A DNA stretch of 54,098 bases. Source: an uncultured Sediminibacterium sp. (GTDB lineage Bacteria; Bacteroidota; Bacteroidia; Chitinophagales; Chitinophagaceae). Shown one piece after another: positions 34,435-43,037 of this stretch (position 1 is its first letter; every line of letters begins with the position of its first letter). A program made the translations under genes and the position numbers. Location of the stretch: assembly GCF_946481145.1 (NCBI RefSeq), contig NZ_CAMLMJ010000027.1, positions 1-54,098 on the forward strand. The letters are read 5' to 3'. The notes under the pieces were generated by a model. The model made no database searches, was not told the DNA's origin, and was given only the letters and a program-made list of their open reading frames with translations.

Positions 34435-34489
34435 ATGGTGAGTAGTTTGGGTGAATAATTTTACTCACTATTCACTATTCACCATTCAC
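34431..34489. repeat. GTGAATG/CATTCAC heptamer hairpin between convergent genes
   Basis: GTGAATG, GTGAGTA and GTGAATA (34431-34457) face TATTCAC, TATTCAC, CATTCAC (34469-34489). The left arm holds the rsgA stop and the right arm holds the last four codons and stop of the aminotransferase gene. It can act as a bidirectional terminator. Confidence 0.85.
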
Positions 34490-35677
34490 AACCTCCTCAA
34501 TACTCCTCAATACAACCTCACAAACTTCTTCCAGTTCTTCCGTTGTAATGATTAATGGAGGTGCTATTCGCAGCCTGTCTGGGGCGAAGAGAAACCAGTC
34601 GGTTATTAAACCATTCTTTACACATTGATGAACAATTTTTTGATTCGTTTCAGCATCCTGAAATTGCAGCGACATCCATAGTCCATGTATTTTTTTATCC
34701 TTGATGGCAGGGTGATTGAGCTTCTTATTTAGTATTTCTGCCTTTTTTTCAACGGTATCGATCATATCATTGTTGGTTAATACCTCAAAAGCTGCTTTAC
34801 CAGCCGCACATGATACGGGGTGACCACCAAAAGTGGTGATATGACCAAGCACAGGATCATAGGTTAGGGTTGACATTAATTTCCTGTCTGCAATAAATGC
34901 ACCTAAGGGCATTCCACCACCTAGTGCCTTGCCTAACAATAAAATATCGGGAACAACATCAAATTGTTCAAATGCCCATAGCGTACCTGTTCTTCCAAAA
35001 CCTGCCTGTATTTCATCGAATATGAGTAACACGCAATGCTCATTGCATTTTTGCCTGATTTTTTCCAGCCATTCTTTTCGTGGGGCAGTGATACCGCTTT
35101 CTGCCTGCACAGTTTCCATTACCACACAAGCCACCGTTGAATCGATCGCATCTATCACAAGATCATCGTCGTAATTATAATGATGTATATCGGGTAGCAA
35201 GGGTCTGAATGCATTTCGCCAATATTCACCACCCATGATACTTAATGCTCCTTGTGTACTGCCATGGTAGGCATTATTGAATGCAATGATTTTTGAACGA
35301 CCTGTAATTCGTTTGGCTAATTTCATTGCACCTTCTGTTGCTTCGGCACCGCTGTTGGTGAAATAAACACAATTCAATAAAGTGGGTAAATGATCTGTGA
35401 GTAGTTTAGCATATTGTACCTGCGGACTTTCTATAAATTCTCCATACACAATCAGATGCATATAAGTGGCGGCCTGTTCCTGTACAGCTTTTACTACAGC
35501 TGGATGACTATGACCGATATTACAAACACTGAAACCGGAGATAAGGTCCACATATTTTTTCCCCTCTGCATCCCATAAATGAATGCCTTCCGCCTTTATC
35601 ATTTCAATGCCAATAGGTGCTTGTGATGTTTGTGCAACATGCTGCAAAAAAACTTGTCTGTTAGAAATACCACTCAT
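34475..35677 (-). CDS. class III PLP-dependent aminotransferase
   Basis: This protein of about 400 residues belongs to the acetylornithine/ornithine/4-aminobutyrate aminotransferase group. Visible motifs are DLISGFSVCNIGHSHP, TNSGAEATEGAMKLAKR, IIAFNNAYHGSTQGALS, LIFDEIQAGFGRTG, and the PLP lysine in LLLGKALGGGMPLGAF. The exact substrate cannot be set from sequence; ornithine or a related omega-amine is possible. ATG 35677 (Met-Ser-Gly) is preferred; another ATG lies 15 nt upstream at 35692. The C-terminal Val-Asn-Gly-Glu-stop is encoded by the GTGAATG repeat. It is divergent from the carbonic anhydrase gene. Confidence 0.9.
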   Translation of the reverse strand: MSGISNRQVFLQHVAQTSQAPIGIEMIKAEGIHLWDAEGKKYVDLISGFSVCNIGHSHPAVVKAVQEQAATYMHLIVYGEFIESPQVQYAKLLTDHLPTLLNCVYFTNSGAEATEGAMKLAKRITGRSKIIAFNNAYHGSTQGALSIMGGEYWRNAFRPLLPDIHHYNYDDDLVIDAIDSTVACVVMETVQAESGITAPRKEWLEKIRQKCNEHCVLLIFDEIQAGFGRTGTLWAFEQFDVVPDILLLGKALGGGMPLGAFIADRKLMSTLTYDPVLGHITTFGGHPVSCAAGKAAFEVLTNNDMIDTVEKKAEILNKKLNHPAIKDKKIHGLWMSLQFQDAETNQKIVHQCVKNGLITDWFLFAPDRLRIAPPLIITTEELEEVCEVVLRSIEEVVNGE

Positions 35678-35730
35678 TTTACTAACTTTCATTAAAGTTC
35701 ATTTATTACGCATTCGAAATTCGATATTTT

Positions 35731-36243
35731 ATGCCAGTAATTCTCCCGGTTCTCGGTAAACATCCTCAATTTGGTGAAAATTGTTTTATAGCGCCCAATG
35801 CCACTATAGTTGGCGACGTGGTAATGGGTAACGACTGCAGTATATGGTTCAATGCCGTGGTGAGAGGGGATGTTCACTATATAAAAATGGGTAATAAAGT
35901 GAATATCCAGGATGGAGCAGTCATTCATTGTACGTACCAGAAAAACCCAACCGAAATAGGTAACAATGTTTCTATCGGTCATAATGCACTGGTACATGGC
36001 TGTACTATACATGATAATGTATTAATCGGCATGGGTGCCATTGTAATGGATCGTTGTGTGGTTCATAGTAATTCTATCATAGCTGCGGGTGCCGTTGTAT
36101 TGGAAGGAACGGTTGTAGAAGCAGGCTGTATTTATGCGGGAGTACCTGCTAAAAAAGTAAAAGATATATCACAGGAGCTGATCCATGGCGAAATAGATCG
36201 TATTTCGAATAATTATGTGATGTATGCTTCCTGGTTTAAGTAG
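35731..36243 (+). CDS. gamma-type carbonic anhydrase family protein
   Basis: The 170-residue protein is a left-handed beta-helix of hexapeptide repeats (for example GDVVMGNDCSIWFNAVVRGD and NVSIGHNALVHGC). The three zinc histidines of the gamma-carbonic anhydrase fold lie in VIHCTYQ and in IGHNALVHG. Members of the YrdA/PaaY branch may hydrate carbon dioxide or act on other substrates, and many are inactive in vitro, so activity is not certain. It is divergent from the aminotransferase gene and followed by ten heptamers. The family call is secure. Confidence 0.92.
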   Translation: MPVILPVLGKHPQFGENCFIAPNATIVGDVVMGNDCSIWFNAVVRGDVHYIKMGNKVNIQDGAVIHCTYQKNPTEIGNNVSIGHNALVHGCTIHDNVLIGMGAIVMDRCVVHSNSIIAAGAVVLEGTVVEAGCIYAGVPAKKVKDISQELIHGEIDRISNNYVMYASWFK

Positions 36244-36253
36244 GGAGCATTTG

Positions 36254-36323
36254 GTCCATAGTCCATAGACAATTGACCATTGACTTTGGACTATGGTCTA
36301 TGGACTATGGTCTATGGTCTATA
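36254..36323. repeat. ten-heptamer array, word GACTATG/GTCCATA
   Basis: In exact phase: GTCCATA, GTCCATA, GACAATT, GACCATT, GACTTTG, GACTATG, GTCTATG, GACTATG, GTCTATG, GTCTATA. Left and right halves are partly complementary, so a hairpin can form. It lies between the convergent carbonic anhydrase and bshA genes and ends 3 nt before the bshA stop. Confidence 0.93.
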
Positions 36324-36326
36324 CTA

Positions 36327-37463
36327 TCAACAAGGCCCCATTCTGCAGAAGCGGCTGTATAATTTTTCGTAAACCGGAATGATGTTTTTAATGTCGAACC
36401 TGCAAGCTTGCTGGTAGGCAGCTTCTTTCATATTCTCCATTTTTGTATCGTCCTGTAATAATTCAATCGCATATTGGCTCATGCTGGCAACATCACCTAC
36501 ATTGGCCATAAAACCGGTTTCACCCTGAATATTTATTTCACTTAAGCCACCTGCATTAGAACTGATGACTACCGATCTGGCCGCCATGGCTTCTAAGGCA
36601 GCCAGGCCAAAACTTTCATATTCAGATGGTAACAGGAATACATCACTAACTGCCAGTATATCTTCCATTTGCTCCTGCTTACCCAGGAAACGTACATCGT
36701 CTTCTATGCCCAATTCACGACTCAGTTCTTCCATGCCTGGTCGTTCAGGTCCATCGCCAACCATTAGTAATTTAGCCGGCATGGCTTTTCTTACATTGGC
36801 AAAAATATGGATCACATCAACCACCCTTTTTACCTTCCTGAAATTGGATGCATGTATAAGTATTTTCTCCCCATTAGGAGCAACCACTTTACGAAATGCG
36901 TCAATGGGTTTTTTATTAAAACGACTAACATCCACAAAGTTGTGGATCACTTCAATCTCCTTTTGAATAGGGAAGAACTTAAATGTTTCTTCTCTTAAAT
37001 TTTGCGATACAGCAGTAATCGCATCGCTTTCGTTTATTGAAAAAGTCACAACGGGTTCGTAAGTCTTATCCTTACCAACCAGTGTAATATCTGTTCCGTG
37101 TAATGTAGTAATAACCGGTACATTTCTATTTGCTTTCTGCTTAACTATCTGCTTGGCCATATATGCAGCAGAAGCATGTGGTATTGCATAGTGTACATGC
37201 AACAGATCTAAATCGTGGTTCATGATAACATCAACCATGGTGCTGGCAAGCGCCACTTCATATGGCGGATAATCAAAAAGCGGATAGGTAGGTACCCTTA
37301 CTTCATGATAAAAAATATTGGCATTGAAAACATTCAGCCTTACCGGCTGCTGATAAGTAATAAAATGCACCTGATGCCCTTCATCCGCCAATGCTTTCCC
37401 TAACTCAGTGGCCAGTACCCCGCTACCACCAAATGTTGGGTAACAAACTATTCCGATACGCAT
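36327..37463 (-). CDS. bshA: N-acetyl-alpha-D-glucosaminyl L-malate synthase BshA
   Basis: BshA is the glycosyltransferase (GT4) that joins GlcNAc from UDP-GlcNAc to L-malate, the first step of bacillithiol synthesis. The 378-residue protein has the BshA start MRIGIVCYPTFGGSGVLATE, the VHFITYQQPVRLN block, LHVHYAIPHASAAYMAKQI, and the GT-B nucleotide-sugar site EYESFGLAALEAMAARS. Its presence implies bacillithiol as the low-molecular-weight thiol, as in many Bacteroidota; bshB and bshC are not here. A heptamer array follows the stop. Identification is strong. Confidence 0.94.
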   Translation of the reverse strand: MRIGIVCYPTFGGSGVLATELGKALADEGHQVHFITYQQPVRLNVFNANIFYHEVRVPTYPLFDYPPYEVALASTMVDVIMNHDLDLLHVHYAIPHASAAYMAKQIVKQKANRNVPVITTLHGTDITLVGKDKTYEPVVTFSINESDAITAVSQNLREETFKFFPIQKEIEVIHNFVDVSRFNKKPIDAFRKVVAPNGEKILIHASNFRKVKRVVDVIHIFANVRKAMPAKLLMVGDGPERPGMEELSRELGIEDDVRFLGKQEQMEDILAVSDVFLLPSEYESFGLAALEAMAARSVVISSNAGGLSEINIQGETGFMANVGDVASMSQYAIELLQDDTKMENMKEAAYQQACRFDIKNIIPVYEKLYSRFCRMGPC

Positions 37464-37501
37464 GATTCTATTTGTTTAATTTGGAAGTCTATTAGCTTGT
37501 G

Positions 37502-37557
37502 GTCGATAGTCCATAGTCCAAGGACTATCAACTATGGATCAAAGATCAAAGATCACA
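37502..37557. repeat. eight-heptamer array, words GTCCATA then GATCAAA
   Basis: In exact phase: GTCGATA, GTCCATA, GTCCAAG, GACTATC, AACTATG, GATCAAA, GATCAAA, GATCACA. The phase is kept while the word changes, so two word families share one register. It lies upstream of the M28 peptidase gene, divergent from bshA. Confidence 0.88.
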
Positions 37558-37648
37558 ATCTTTCCCCTGCAATTAACAACAATTATCCCAATCCTGTTTT
37601 CCATTCATATAACTGGCGAAAACATGACAAATGATTAACTTTAGGCTT

Positions 37649-39013
37649 ATGAAAAAATTGATACTCCTTTTATTACTCTCGCCCATTGCCTTGCTGGCTC
37701 AGCAGGAAGACGCGGCAATGATCAAAAAAATATCGGATGAAATACTACGCAATGGAAAAGCGTATGATTTATTGTACCAACTCACGAAACAGGTTGGGGG
37801 GCGTTTGGCTGGTTCCCCGCAGATGTATAAAGCGGAAGCCTGGGGTGAAAAAGCCCTAAAAGAAATGGGGGCTGACAATGTGTATCTCCAGGAATGTATG
37901 GTGCCTCGCTGGGTGCGTTATGGTAAAGAAGAAGCTACCATATTAAGCGCAGATGGTAAAACAATAAATAAAAAACTGGACGTACTTGCATTAGGTAATT
38001 CCCTGGGTAATGGAAAGCCCGTTACTGCAGAAGTTATTGCATTCAACAGCTTTGAGGAAATGGATAAACGTAAGTCGGAAGTGAAAGGTAAAATTGTCTA
38101 TTTTAATCACTCATTTGACCCAACTAATATTAAACCATTCATATCCTACGGGCAAACTGGTGTTTCTCGCAGGGCAGGACCCAGTGCCGCTGCAAAATAT
38201 GGTGCAGTTGCGGTTATGATCCGCTCCCTGACAGAATCAACGGCCAATGACCCGCATACAGGCAGTACCGTTTATAATGATTCATTTCCTAAAATACCAG
38301 CCATTGCCATGGGGCCAAGAGATGCAGATTATGTTTGGGGACTCTGCCAAAAATCTGTCGTAAAAGTTACGATGAAAACAAGTGCCAAATTTTTACCAGA
38401 TACCATTGGGCATAACGTAATCGGTGAACTGAAAGGGAGTACTTATCCAGATGAAATCATCACTGTAGGAGGCCATTTAGACAGTTGGGATGTAAATGAA
38501 GGAGCACATGATGATGGCGCTGGTGTAGTGCATACTATTGAAGTAATGCGCGCTTTAAAAGCTATAGGTTTTACACCAAAACGAACGATTCGCTTTGTAT
38601 TGTTTGCAAATGAAGAAAATGGCATGCGAGGTGGTAATAAATACGCAGAAGTAGCAAAACAAAAAGGAGAAAAACACATTTTCGCCCTCGAAAGTGATGA
38701 AGGTGGATTTACACCAAGAGGTTTTGGTTTTACCGCAACAAAAGATAAACACGAGAAAGCACAACAGTGGTTATCATTGTTAAAACCATATGGCACCGAA
38801 GATATGTCGGGAAGTGGAGGTGGAGCAGATATTGGTCCACTGAACAGACTTTTCGGAACACCTATTGCAGGCTTTCTTCCCGACCCTCAGCGATATTTCG
38901 ATTTACACCATGCACGTACAGATGTTTTTGAGAATGTAAATAAAAGAGAGTTGTTATTGGGTGCAGTGAATATGGCAGGGTTGATTTACCTTGTTGATAA
39001 ATACGGTCTTTAA
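37649..39013 (+). CDS. M28 family zinc peptidase, exported
   Basis: The protein of about 454 residues has a signal peptide (LILLLLLSPIALLAQ), then a PA-like insert and the M28 aminopeptidase core. The two-zinc ligands are visible in GGHLDSWDVNEGAHDDGAG, in FANEENG and in LHHARTDVFENV, and the catalytic Glu is in NEENG. It probably trims peptides in the periplasm. ATG 37649 is preferred over 37631 because it begins the signal peptide directly and TAACTTTA ends 5 nt upstream. The next gene starts 1 nt after the stop. The family call is secure; substrates are unknown. Confidence 0.92.
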   Translation: MKKLILLLLLSPIALLAQQEDAAMIKKISDEILRNGKAYDLLYQLTKQVGGRLAGSPQMYKAEAWGEKALKEMGADNVYLQECMVPRWVRYGKEEATILSADGKTINKKLDVLALGNSLGNGKPVTAEVIAFNSFEEMDKRKSEVKGKIVYFNHSFDPTNIKPFISYGQTGVSRRAGPSAAAKYGAVAVMIRSLTESTANDPHTGSTVYNDSFPKIPAIAMGPRDADYVWGLCQKSVVKVTMKTSAKFLPDTIGHNVIGELKGSTYPDEIITVGGHLDSWDVNEGAHDDGAGVVHTIEVMRALKAIGFTPKRTIRFVLFANEENGMRGGNKYAEVAKQKGEKHIFALESDEGGFTPRGFGFTATKDKHEKAQQWLSLLKPYGTEDMSGSGGGADIGPLNRLFGTPIAGFLPDPQRYFDLHHARTDVFENVNKRELLLGAVNMAGLIYLVDKYGL

Positions 39014-39014
39014 T

Positions 39015-39407
39015 ATGAATAAACGTAAAATTATCTGGACCATCGTTACGGTCTTGCTTCTCGCCCTGGTAATCTTCATATACTGGCGCTATTATTTTAT
39101 TTATGCGGAAGGTACCAAAGCCGGACAATTAAATACTTTTCAGAAAAAGGGAATACTATTTAAAACATGGGAAGGTAAAATCATTCAAAGTGGTTTCAGG
39201 GCTAATGTTCAGAGTAATGAATTTGATTTTAGTGTAACCAGTGAATCTGTTGCTGAACAATTGCTAAGGTGTTCAGGCAAAGAAGTTGAACTGCATTATA
39301 AAAGATATATTGGCACTTTGCCATGGAGAGGCCTGGAAAGAAACATTGTGGATAGCGTTTATGAAGTAAGAGCTACATCAACAGAAAGTGTCATCACACC
39401 AAAATAA
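39015..39407 (+). CDS. conserved single-pass membrane protein of Bacteroidota
   Basis: The 130-residue protein has one N-terminal membrane helix (IIWTIVTVLLLALVIFIYW) and then a beta-rich domain. The pattern YAEGTKAGQLNTFQKKGILF and FKTWEGKI is a recognisable Bacteroidota family that databases sometimes mislabel as 6-phosphogluconate dehydrogenase; there is no Rossmann fold here. It begins 1 nt after the M28 stop, so it is translated with it. The function is unknown. Confidence 0.8.
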   Translation: MNKRKIIWTIVTVLLLALVIFIYWRYYFIYAEGTKAGQLNTFQKKGILFKTWEGKIIQSGFRANVQSNEFDFSVTSESVAEQLLRCSGKEVELHYKRYIGTLPWRGLERNIVDSVYEVRATSTESVITPK

Positions 39408-39427
39408 CCTTTTAAGCGGATTGAATG

Positions 39428-39475
39428 GACACGGATTTTCATGATAAATCTTGAGAATCATGAAAATCTGCGTTC
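39428..39475. repeat. solo copy of the ATCATGAT-type core palindrome
   Basis: ACACGGATTTTCATGATAAATC, then TTGAGAATCATGAAAATCTG, GCGTTCC. This is a variant of the core seen in the composite elements at 20.9, 29.8, 33.2 and 47.2 kb, here without flanking heptamer arms. It abuts the tandem duplication that follows. Confidence 0.8.
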
Positions 39476-39476
39476 C

Positions 39477-39843
39477 ATATTCCTCACCCCATTTCTCAAG
39501 TATGAATTTTACCGCAGAGAACGAGAGATAAAGGAGGTAGCGCAGGGTTATTTATTAGGTAGCATGGAGTAAAAATATTGCCAACCGTTTATGAATGTCT
39601 GGCAGTTGGTTTTTCCATTCCTTTATGGTTTTGGTTTGAATAGACTCGGCAGGAGCTGTAATATTCCTCACCCCTTTTCTCAAGTATGAATTTTACCGCA
39701 GAGAACGAGAGATAAAGGAGGTGGCGCAGGGTTTTTATTAGGTGGCATGGAGTAAGAATATTGCCAGGCGTTTATGAATGTCTGGCAGTTGATTTTTCCA
39801 TTCCTTTATGGTTTTGGTTTGAATAGACTCGGCAGGAGCTGTA
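39477..39843. repeat. 184-bp tandem direct duplication including the methylase gene tail
   Basis: Unit 1 (39477-39660) and unit 2 (39661-39843) match over their whole length except for a few substitutions and one 1-nt indel. Unit 2 holds the last 35 codons and stop (39738) of the RsmI-like gene. Unit 1 holds a second copy of those codons with its own stop at 39555. In the coding part the five differences are all synonymous. Confidence 0.93.
39555..39660 (-). pseudogene. duplicated 3' fragment of the RsmI-like gene
   Basis: This stretch encodes the same C-terminal 35 residues as the functional gene (39738-39843), ending in His-Ala-Thr-stop. It lacks any start or catalytic domain, so it cannot be a gene by itself. 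Its only differences from the intact copy are third-position or Leu first-position changes that keep every amino acid. Confidence 0.85.
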
Positions 39844-40439
39844 ATGTCTACCGCAATACAAAGCTTTGTTTCCTGACGACAATATTGAACCATGTCCTTG
39901 ATTAGTGGATTATTACGATAAGGAGTTTCTATAAAAATCTGTGTGCAGTTTCTTTTATGTGATTCAGTTTCCAGCTCTTTGATTTTTTTCTTTCTCTCTG
40001 CAGCATCAATGGGTAAATACCCGTGGAACTGAAAAGATTGTCCGTTCATACCACTGGCCATTAAAGCAAGAAGTATTGAACTAGGTCCTACAAGGGGTTT
40101 AACTGTTGCCCCGATTTGCTGGGCCGCCTCAACCAGTATTTGACCGGGATCAGCAATGCCAGGGCAACCAGCTTCACTTATGATGCCAATATTTTTTCCC
40201 GCCTTTAATAACTGGATAAAGTTTGCTTTAACGGATGATTCAGCTTTGTGAATTACAAACCACTGATAATCATCAATGACCATTTCTTTCCATATTTTTT
40301 TCAGGAAACGACGTGAAGTTTTTTCCTGTTCAACAAAAAATACGGTGCAATCTTTTACTGCATTGAGTATATAGGAAGGAATGGTTTCCAAAGCCTCCTC
40401 ATGCAGTACAGTAGGTATCAGGTATACTTTTCCGGTCAT
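39738..40439 (-). CDS. RsmI-like tetrapyrrole-methylase family methyltransferase
   Basis: The 233-residue protein has the SAM-dependent tetrapyrrole methylase fold. Motifs are GKVYLIPTVLHEEALETIP at the start, IGIISEAGCPGIADPGQ (SAM site) and LVGPSSILLALMASGMNGQSFQFHGYLP. It resembles RsmI, which methylates C1402 of 16S rRNA, but is shorter and differs at the N-terminus. Bacteroidota carry such a paralogue and its target is not certain. The start overlaps the upstream EI24 gene by 4 nt (ATGA), so translation is coupled. Its 3' end is duplicated downstream. Confidence 0.88.
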   Translation of the reverse strand: MTGKVYLIPTVLHEEALETIPSYILNAVKDCTVFFVEQEKTSRRFLKKIWKEMVIDDYQWFVIHKAESSVKANFIQLLKAGKNIGIISEAGCPGIADPGQILVEAAQQIGATVKPLVGPSSILLALMASGMNGQSFQFHGYLPIDAAERKKKIKELETESHKRNCTQIFIETPYRNNPLIKDMVQYCRQETKLCIAVDITAPAESIQTKTIKEWKNQLPDIHKRLAIFLLHAT

Positions 40440-41203
40440 GCCTTGTTTCTTTCATTGGCAGGGTAAGTACTCAGTGTGGCTGCTACAACCGCATAAGCAG
40501 GTGCTAATATCCATCCAACTATCGGAAGTATATGCATCATATAAAAAATTATGCCATTACCCAAAGCGAGCCCTTTATGATGACCAATATAATAAATACT
40601 TTCAGCAGGTGTTTTTTTCTGGCGTTCCATGGTATAGTCCAGCATAGAAAATCCATAATAATAACATTCTACCAAAATTGCCAGAATGGGTGTTAACCAT
40701 CCGACTAATGGAATTAAACTTAACACTAGAATTGCCAGCACATAAACAGTTTGCCATACACTATTTCGTAAAGCAATGGAAATACCCCTCAGAATATCTT
40801 TCCCGAGCTGTTTAAAACTGAATGGATATTCTTTTCCTTCAATAATGGCGGCAGTTTTTTCACTCAGGTAAGCAAATAAAGGCGACCCAAGAATTAGGAA
40901 AAGATATTTGAACAATGAAAAATACAAAAGCATTAATACAAGCCACATCAGGGTAGTGCCAAATACAAAAAGAAAGCCGATAAAGCTGCTTGATAATTCA
41001 TCGATCCATGTTCTCAGTCCTGTTTTTAGGGTCATCCATTCAATAAAATCAGCAGCAGTTTGCCCGAAATAATACATTCCGGTAATAAAAAGCAGGGTAT
41101 ATAAAATACCAGGTATTAAAATCCATTTCCATAGCTTATGACGCACAATAAAATGGTGTGCCTGAATGTAAGATTGTATGGCTATGATGAGTTCTTTGAG
41201 CAA
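40436..41203 (-). CDS. EI24 domain membrane protein (CysZ-like)
   Basis: This 255-residue inner-membrane protein has the EI24/CysZ fold, with four long hydrophobic helices and amphipathic segments. Hallmarks are LILGSPLFAYLSEKTAAIIEG and VECYYYGFSMLDYTMER, which recur in the family. CysZ in other bacteria takes up sulphate; whether this one does is unknown. No ATG fits the N-terminus; TTG at 41203 is the likely start (Met-Leu-Lys-Glu-Leu). It overlaps the downstream methylase gene by 4 nt. Confidence 0.85.
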   Translation of the reverse strand: MLKELIIAIQSYIQAHHFIVRHKLWKWILIPGILYTLLFITGMYYFGQTAADFIEWMTLKTGLRTWIDELSSSFIGFLFVFGTTLMWLVLMLLYFSLFKYLFLILGSPLFAYLSEKTAAIIEGKEYPFSFKQLGKDILRGISIALRNSVWQTVYVLAILVLSLIPLVGWLTPILAILVECYYYGFSMLDYTMERQKKTPAESIYYIGHHKGLALGNGIIFYMMHILPIVGWILAPAYAVVAATLSTYPANERNKA

Positions 41204-41252
41204 AAGGAGTGGTTTTGATCCACTAAGTTAATGTATTCAGTATGTTTATCCA

Positions 41253-41894
41253 GTGAAAGCTTTAACAGAATACAGGCAGCAGCAATTAACGCAAGCATTT
41301 TACCGAAGCAATAATGTTTGTGCCATTGCAAAAGACCTGATTGGAAAAATACTGATTACCTGTTTTGATAACATAGTTACAGGCGGACGTATAGTGGAAA
41401 CAGAAGCGTATAATGGTATAGTTGACAAAGCCTCGCATGCCTATGGTGGAAGGTTTACTAATAGAACTGCTGTAATGTATCAGGAAGGCGGGCGAGCCTA
41501 TATTTACCTCTGTTATGGTATACACCACTTATTCAATGTAGTTACAGGCCTAGAGGGCAATCCCCATGCGGTTTTGATAAGAGGTATTGAGCCTATAATA
41601 GGCATGCCTATTATGCTTGAAAGAATGAAAAAATTAAAACCAGACCCTTCGGTTGGCAGAGGACCAGGTAATGTTGCAAAAGCGCTGGGGTTAAGGGTGC
41701 CACATACCGGCATTGATTTATGTGGCACAGAGATATTTATTGCAGATGATGGCTATCGGGTTAAAAAAACTGCTATACTCGCCACACCCAGAATAGGGGT
41801 TGATTATGCTGCGGAAGATGCACTTCTACCCTATAGATACATTGTAAAAGGTCACCCACAGGTTACACCACATAAACTGAATAAAACTGGATAA
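41253..41894 (+). CDS. 3-methyladenine DNA glycosylase (AAG/MPG family)
   Basis: This base-excision glycosylase removes 3-methyladenine and related alkylated or deaminated bases. The 213-residue protein shows the AAG fold motifs ARG-type GRIVETEAYNG with the catalytic Glu, the intercalating loop in GGRAYIYLCYGIHHLFNVV, and GRGPGNVAKALGL. The start is a GTG at 41253; nearby ATGs are out of frame. It faces the EI24 gene across a short gap. A PorP-like gene converges from downstream. Identification is secure. Confidence 0.93.
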   Translation: MKALTEYRQQQLTQAFYRSNNVCAIAKDLIGKILITCFDNIVTGGRIVETEAYNGIVDKASHAYGGRFTNRTAVMYQEGGRAYIYLCYGIHHLFNVVTGLEGNPHAVLIRGIEPIIGMPIMLERMKKLKPDPSVGRGPGNVAKALGLRVPHTGIDLCGTEIFIADDGYRVKKTAILATPRIGVDYAAEDALLPYRYIVKGHPQVTPHKLNKTG

Positions 41895-41913
41895 AGCCGG
41901 TAGTATAAAATGA

Positions 41914-42927
41914 CTAGAACTTTGGACAGTTAACAATCTTATCAGAAGAAGGTCTTCTTATATAGATCAGCGATAACTCAATACCACCGCGATTCATAGA
42001 AGCCGTTTTTAAAGAAGATGAATTATAATCATAACTAACCCCAAGTCTGAAATCGTCAAATTCAAGTCCTACATAGGGTATAATTGCGTCCTTAAATCGC
42101 ATCCAGGTACCAACATATAAACTGGTTGCCTTAATATCATCAGGATTAGCATTGAATTGAAGCGCAGCCCCCAGCATTGTTGATGATGTGCCACCCTGAA
42201 ACATCTGCATACCGGTTAAATGCAGTGAAGTGGTTGTTCCTACCGGAAAATAAGTTCCTGCATGTACGGTAGTGCGGGTTGGTAGTATGTAGTTAGCTCC
42301 GGTAAACGATTGCTTAGGCCGGTTGAGGTGGTACATGCTGATGCCAAAGTAGAAGTTATTGCGCTCATTGGTGCTGCCATTGTACAATAATCCTGCATTC
42401 ACATCAACATAACTGGCTTTTAATACGCCAGAATTAAAGACTTCGGATGTTACACCTGTAAAACCTGATGTAGTTAACTGATCCTGGAATTTCAGCATAT
42501 TGGTATTGATCAGCATATTGGCATAAGTAACCTGGAAACCTGCACCCAATTGATGAAAGCCATCTTCATCCAATCCTTTATGGTATGCAGTAGATATGGC
42601 CCCATAATTAAACTTAACTGCGCCATTGGCACTGTTATCTGTATAGCCCATAAATCCCAGTCCCCAGGTATCATTACTGGAAATTTTGTCTTTCATGACT
42701 TGAAAGTCTGCAGAAGCAGTTGCTGTTGTATAGGCTTTCTCAATACTGGGCCATTGGTTCCTGTAATTACCAGCAATTCTATAACTACCGAAAAATTTAC
42801 CTGTAAAAGCCGGGTTGAGGGTAAGCGGAGAGGAGAAAAACTGTGAGAAATTAGGATCCTGTGCCGATGCATTTAATGATAACATCAGTAATAAACCCAT
42901 GCAGCTTATTTGGTACAGCTTTTTCAC
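41914..42927 (-). CDS. PorP/SprF-family type IX secretion membrane protein
   Basis: This 337-residue outer-membrane protein has a signal peptide (LLLMLSLNASAQ) followed by the family start DPNFSQFFSSPLTLNPAFTG. The body is beta-barrel, with strands such as WGLGFMGYTDNSANGAVKFNYGA, and ends in SLIYIRRPS. SprF in Flavobacterium is needed for secretion of the SprB adhesin. Multiple paralogues occur per genome, usually next to a large adhesin; none is adjacent here, so this is a solitary member. The start is GTG at 42927. Family call is secure. Confidence 0.92.
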   Translation of the reverse strand: MKKLYQISCMGLLLMLSLNASAQDPNFSQFFSSPLTLNPAFTGKFFGSYRIAGNYRNQWPSIEKAYTTATASADFQVMKDKISSNDTWGLGFMGYTDNSANGAVKFNYGAISTAYHKGLDEDGFHQLGAGFQVTYANMLINTNMLKFQDQLTTSGFTGVTSEVFNSGVLKASYVDVNAGLLYNGSTNERNNFYFGISMYHLNRPKQSFTGANYILPTRTTVHAGTYFPVGTTTSLHLTGMQMFQGGTSSTMLGAALQFNANPDDIKATSLYVGTWMRFKDAIIPYVGLEFDDFRLGVSYDYNSSSLKTASMNRGGIELSLIYIRRPSSDKIVNCPKF

Positions 42928-43037
42928 TCGGCGTCGAATTTAAGATAATCTGGTTAAATCATATACGCATGACCGGAACATTAGGTTGTCCTTAACGCAT
43001 AGGGTTGACCAGAAAAATGACAGGATCGCTGCTCGGG

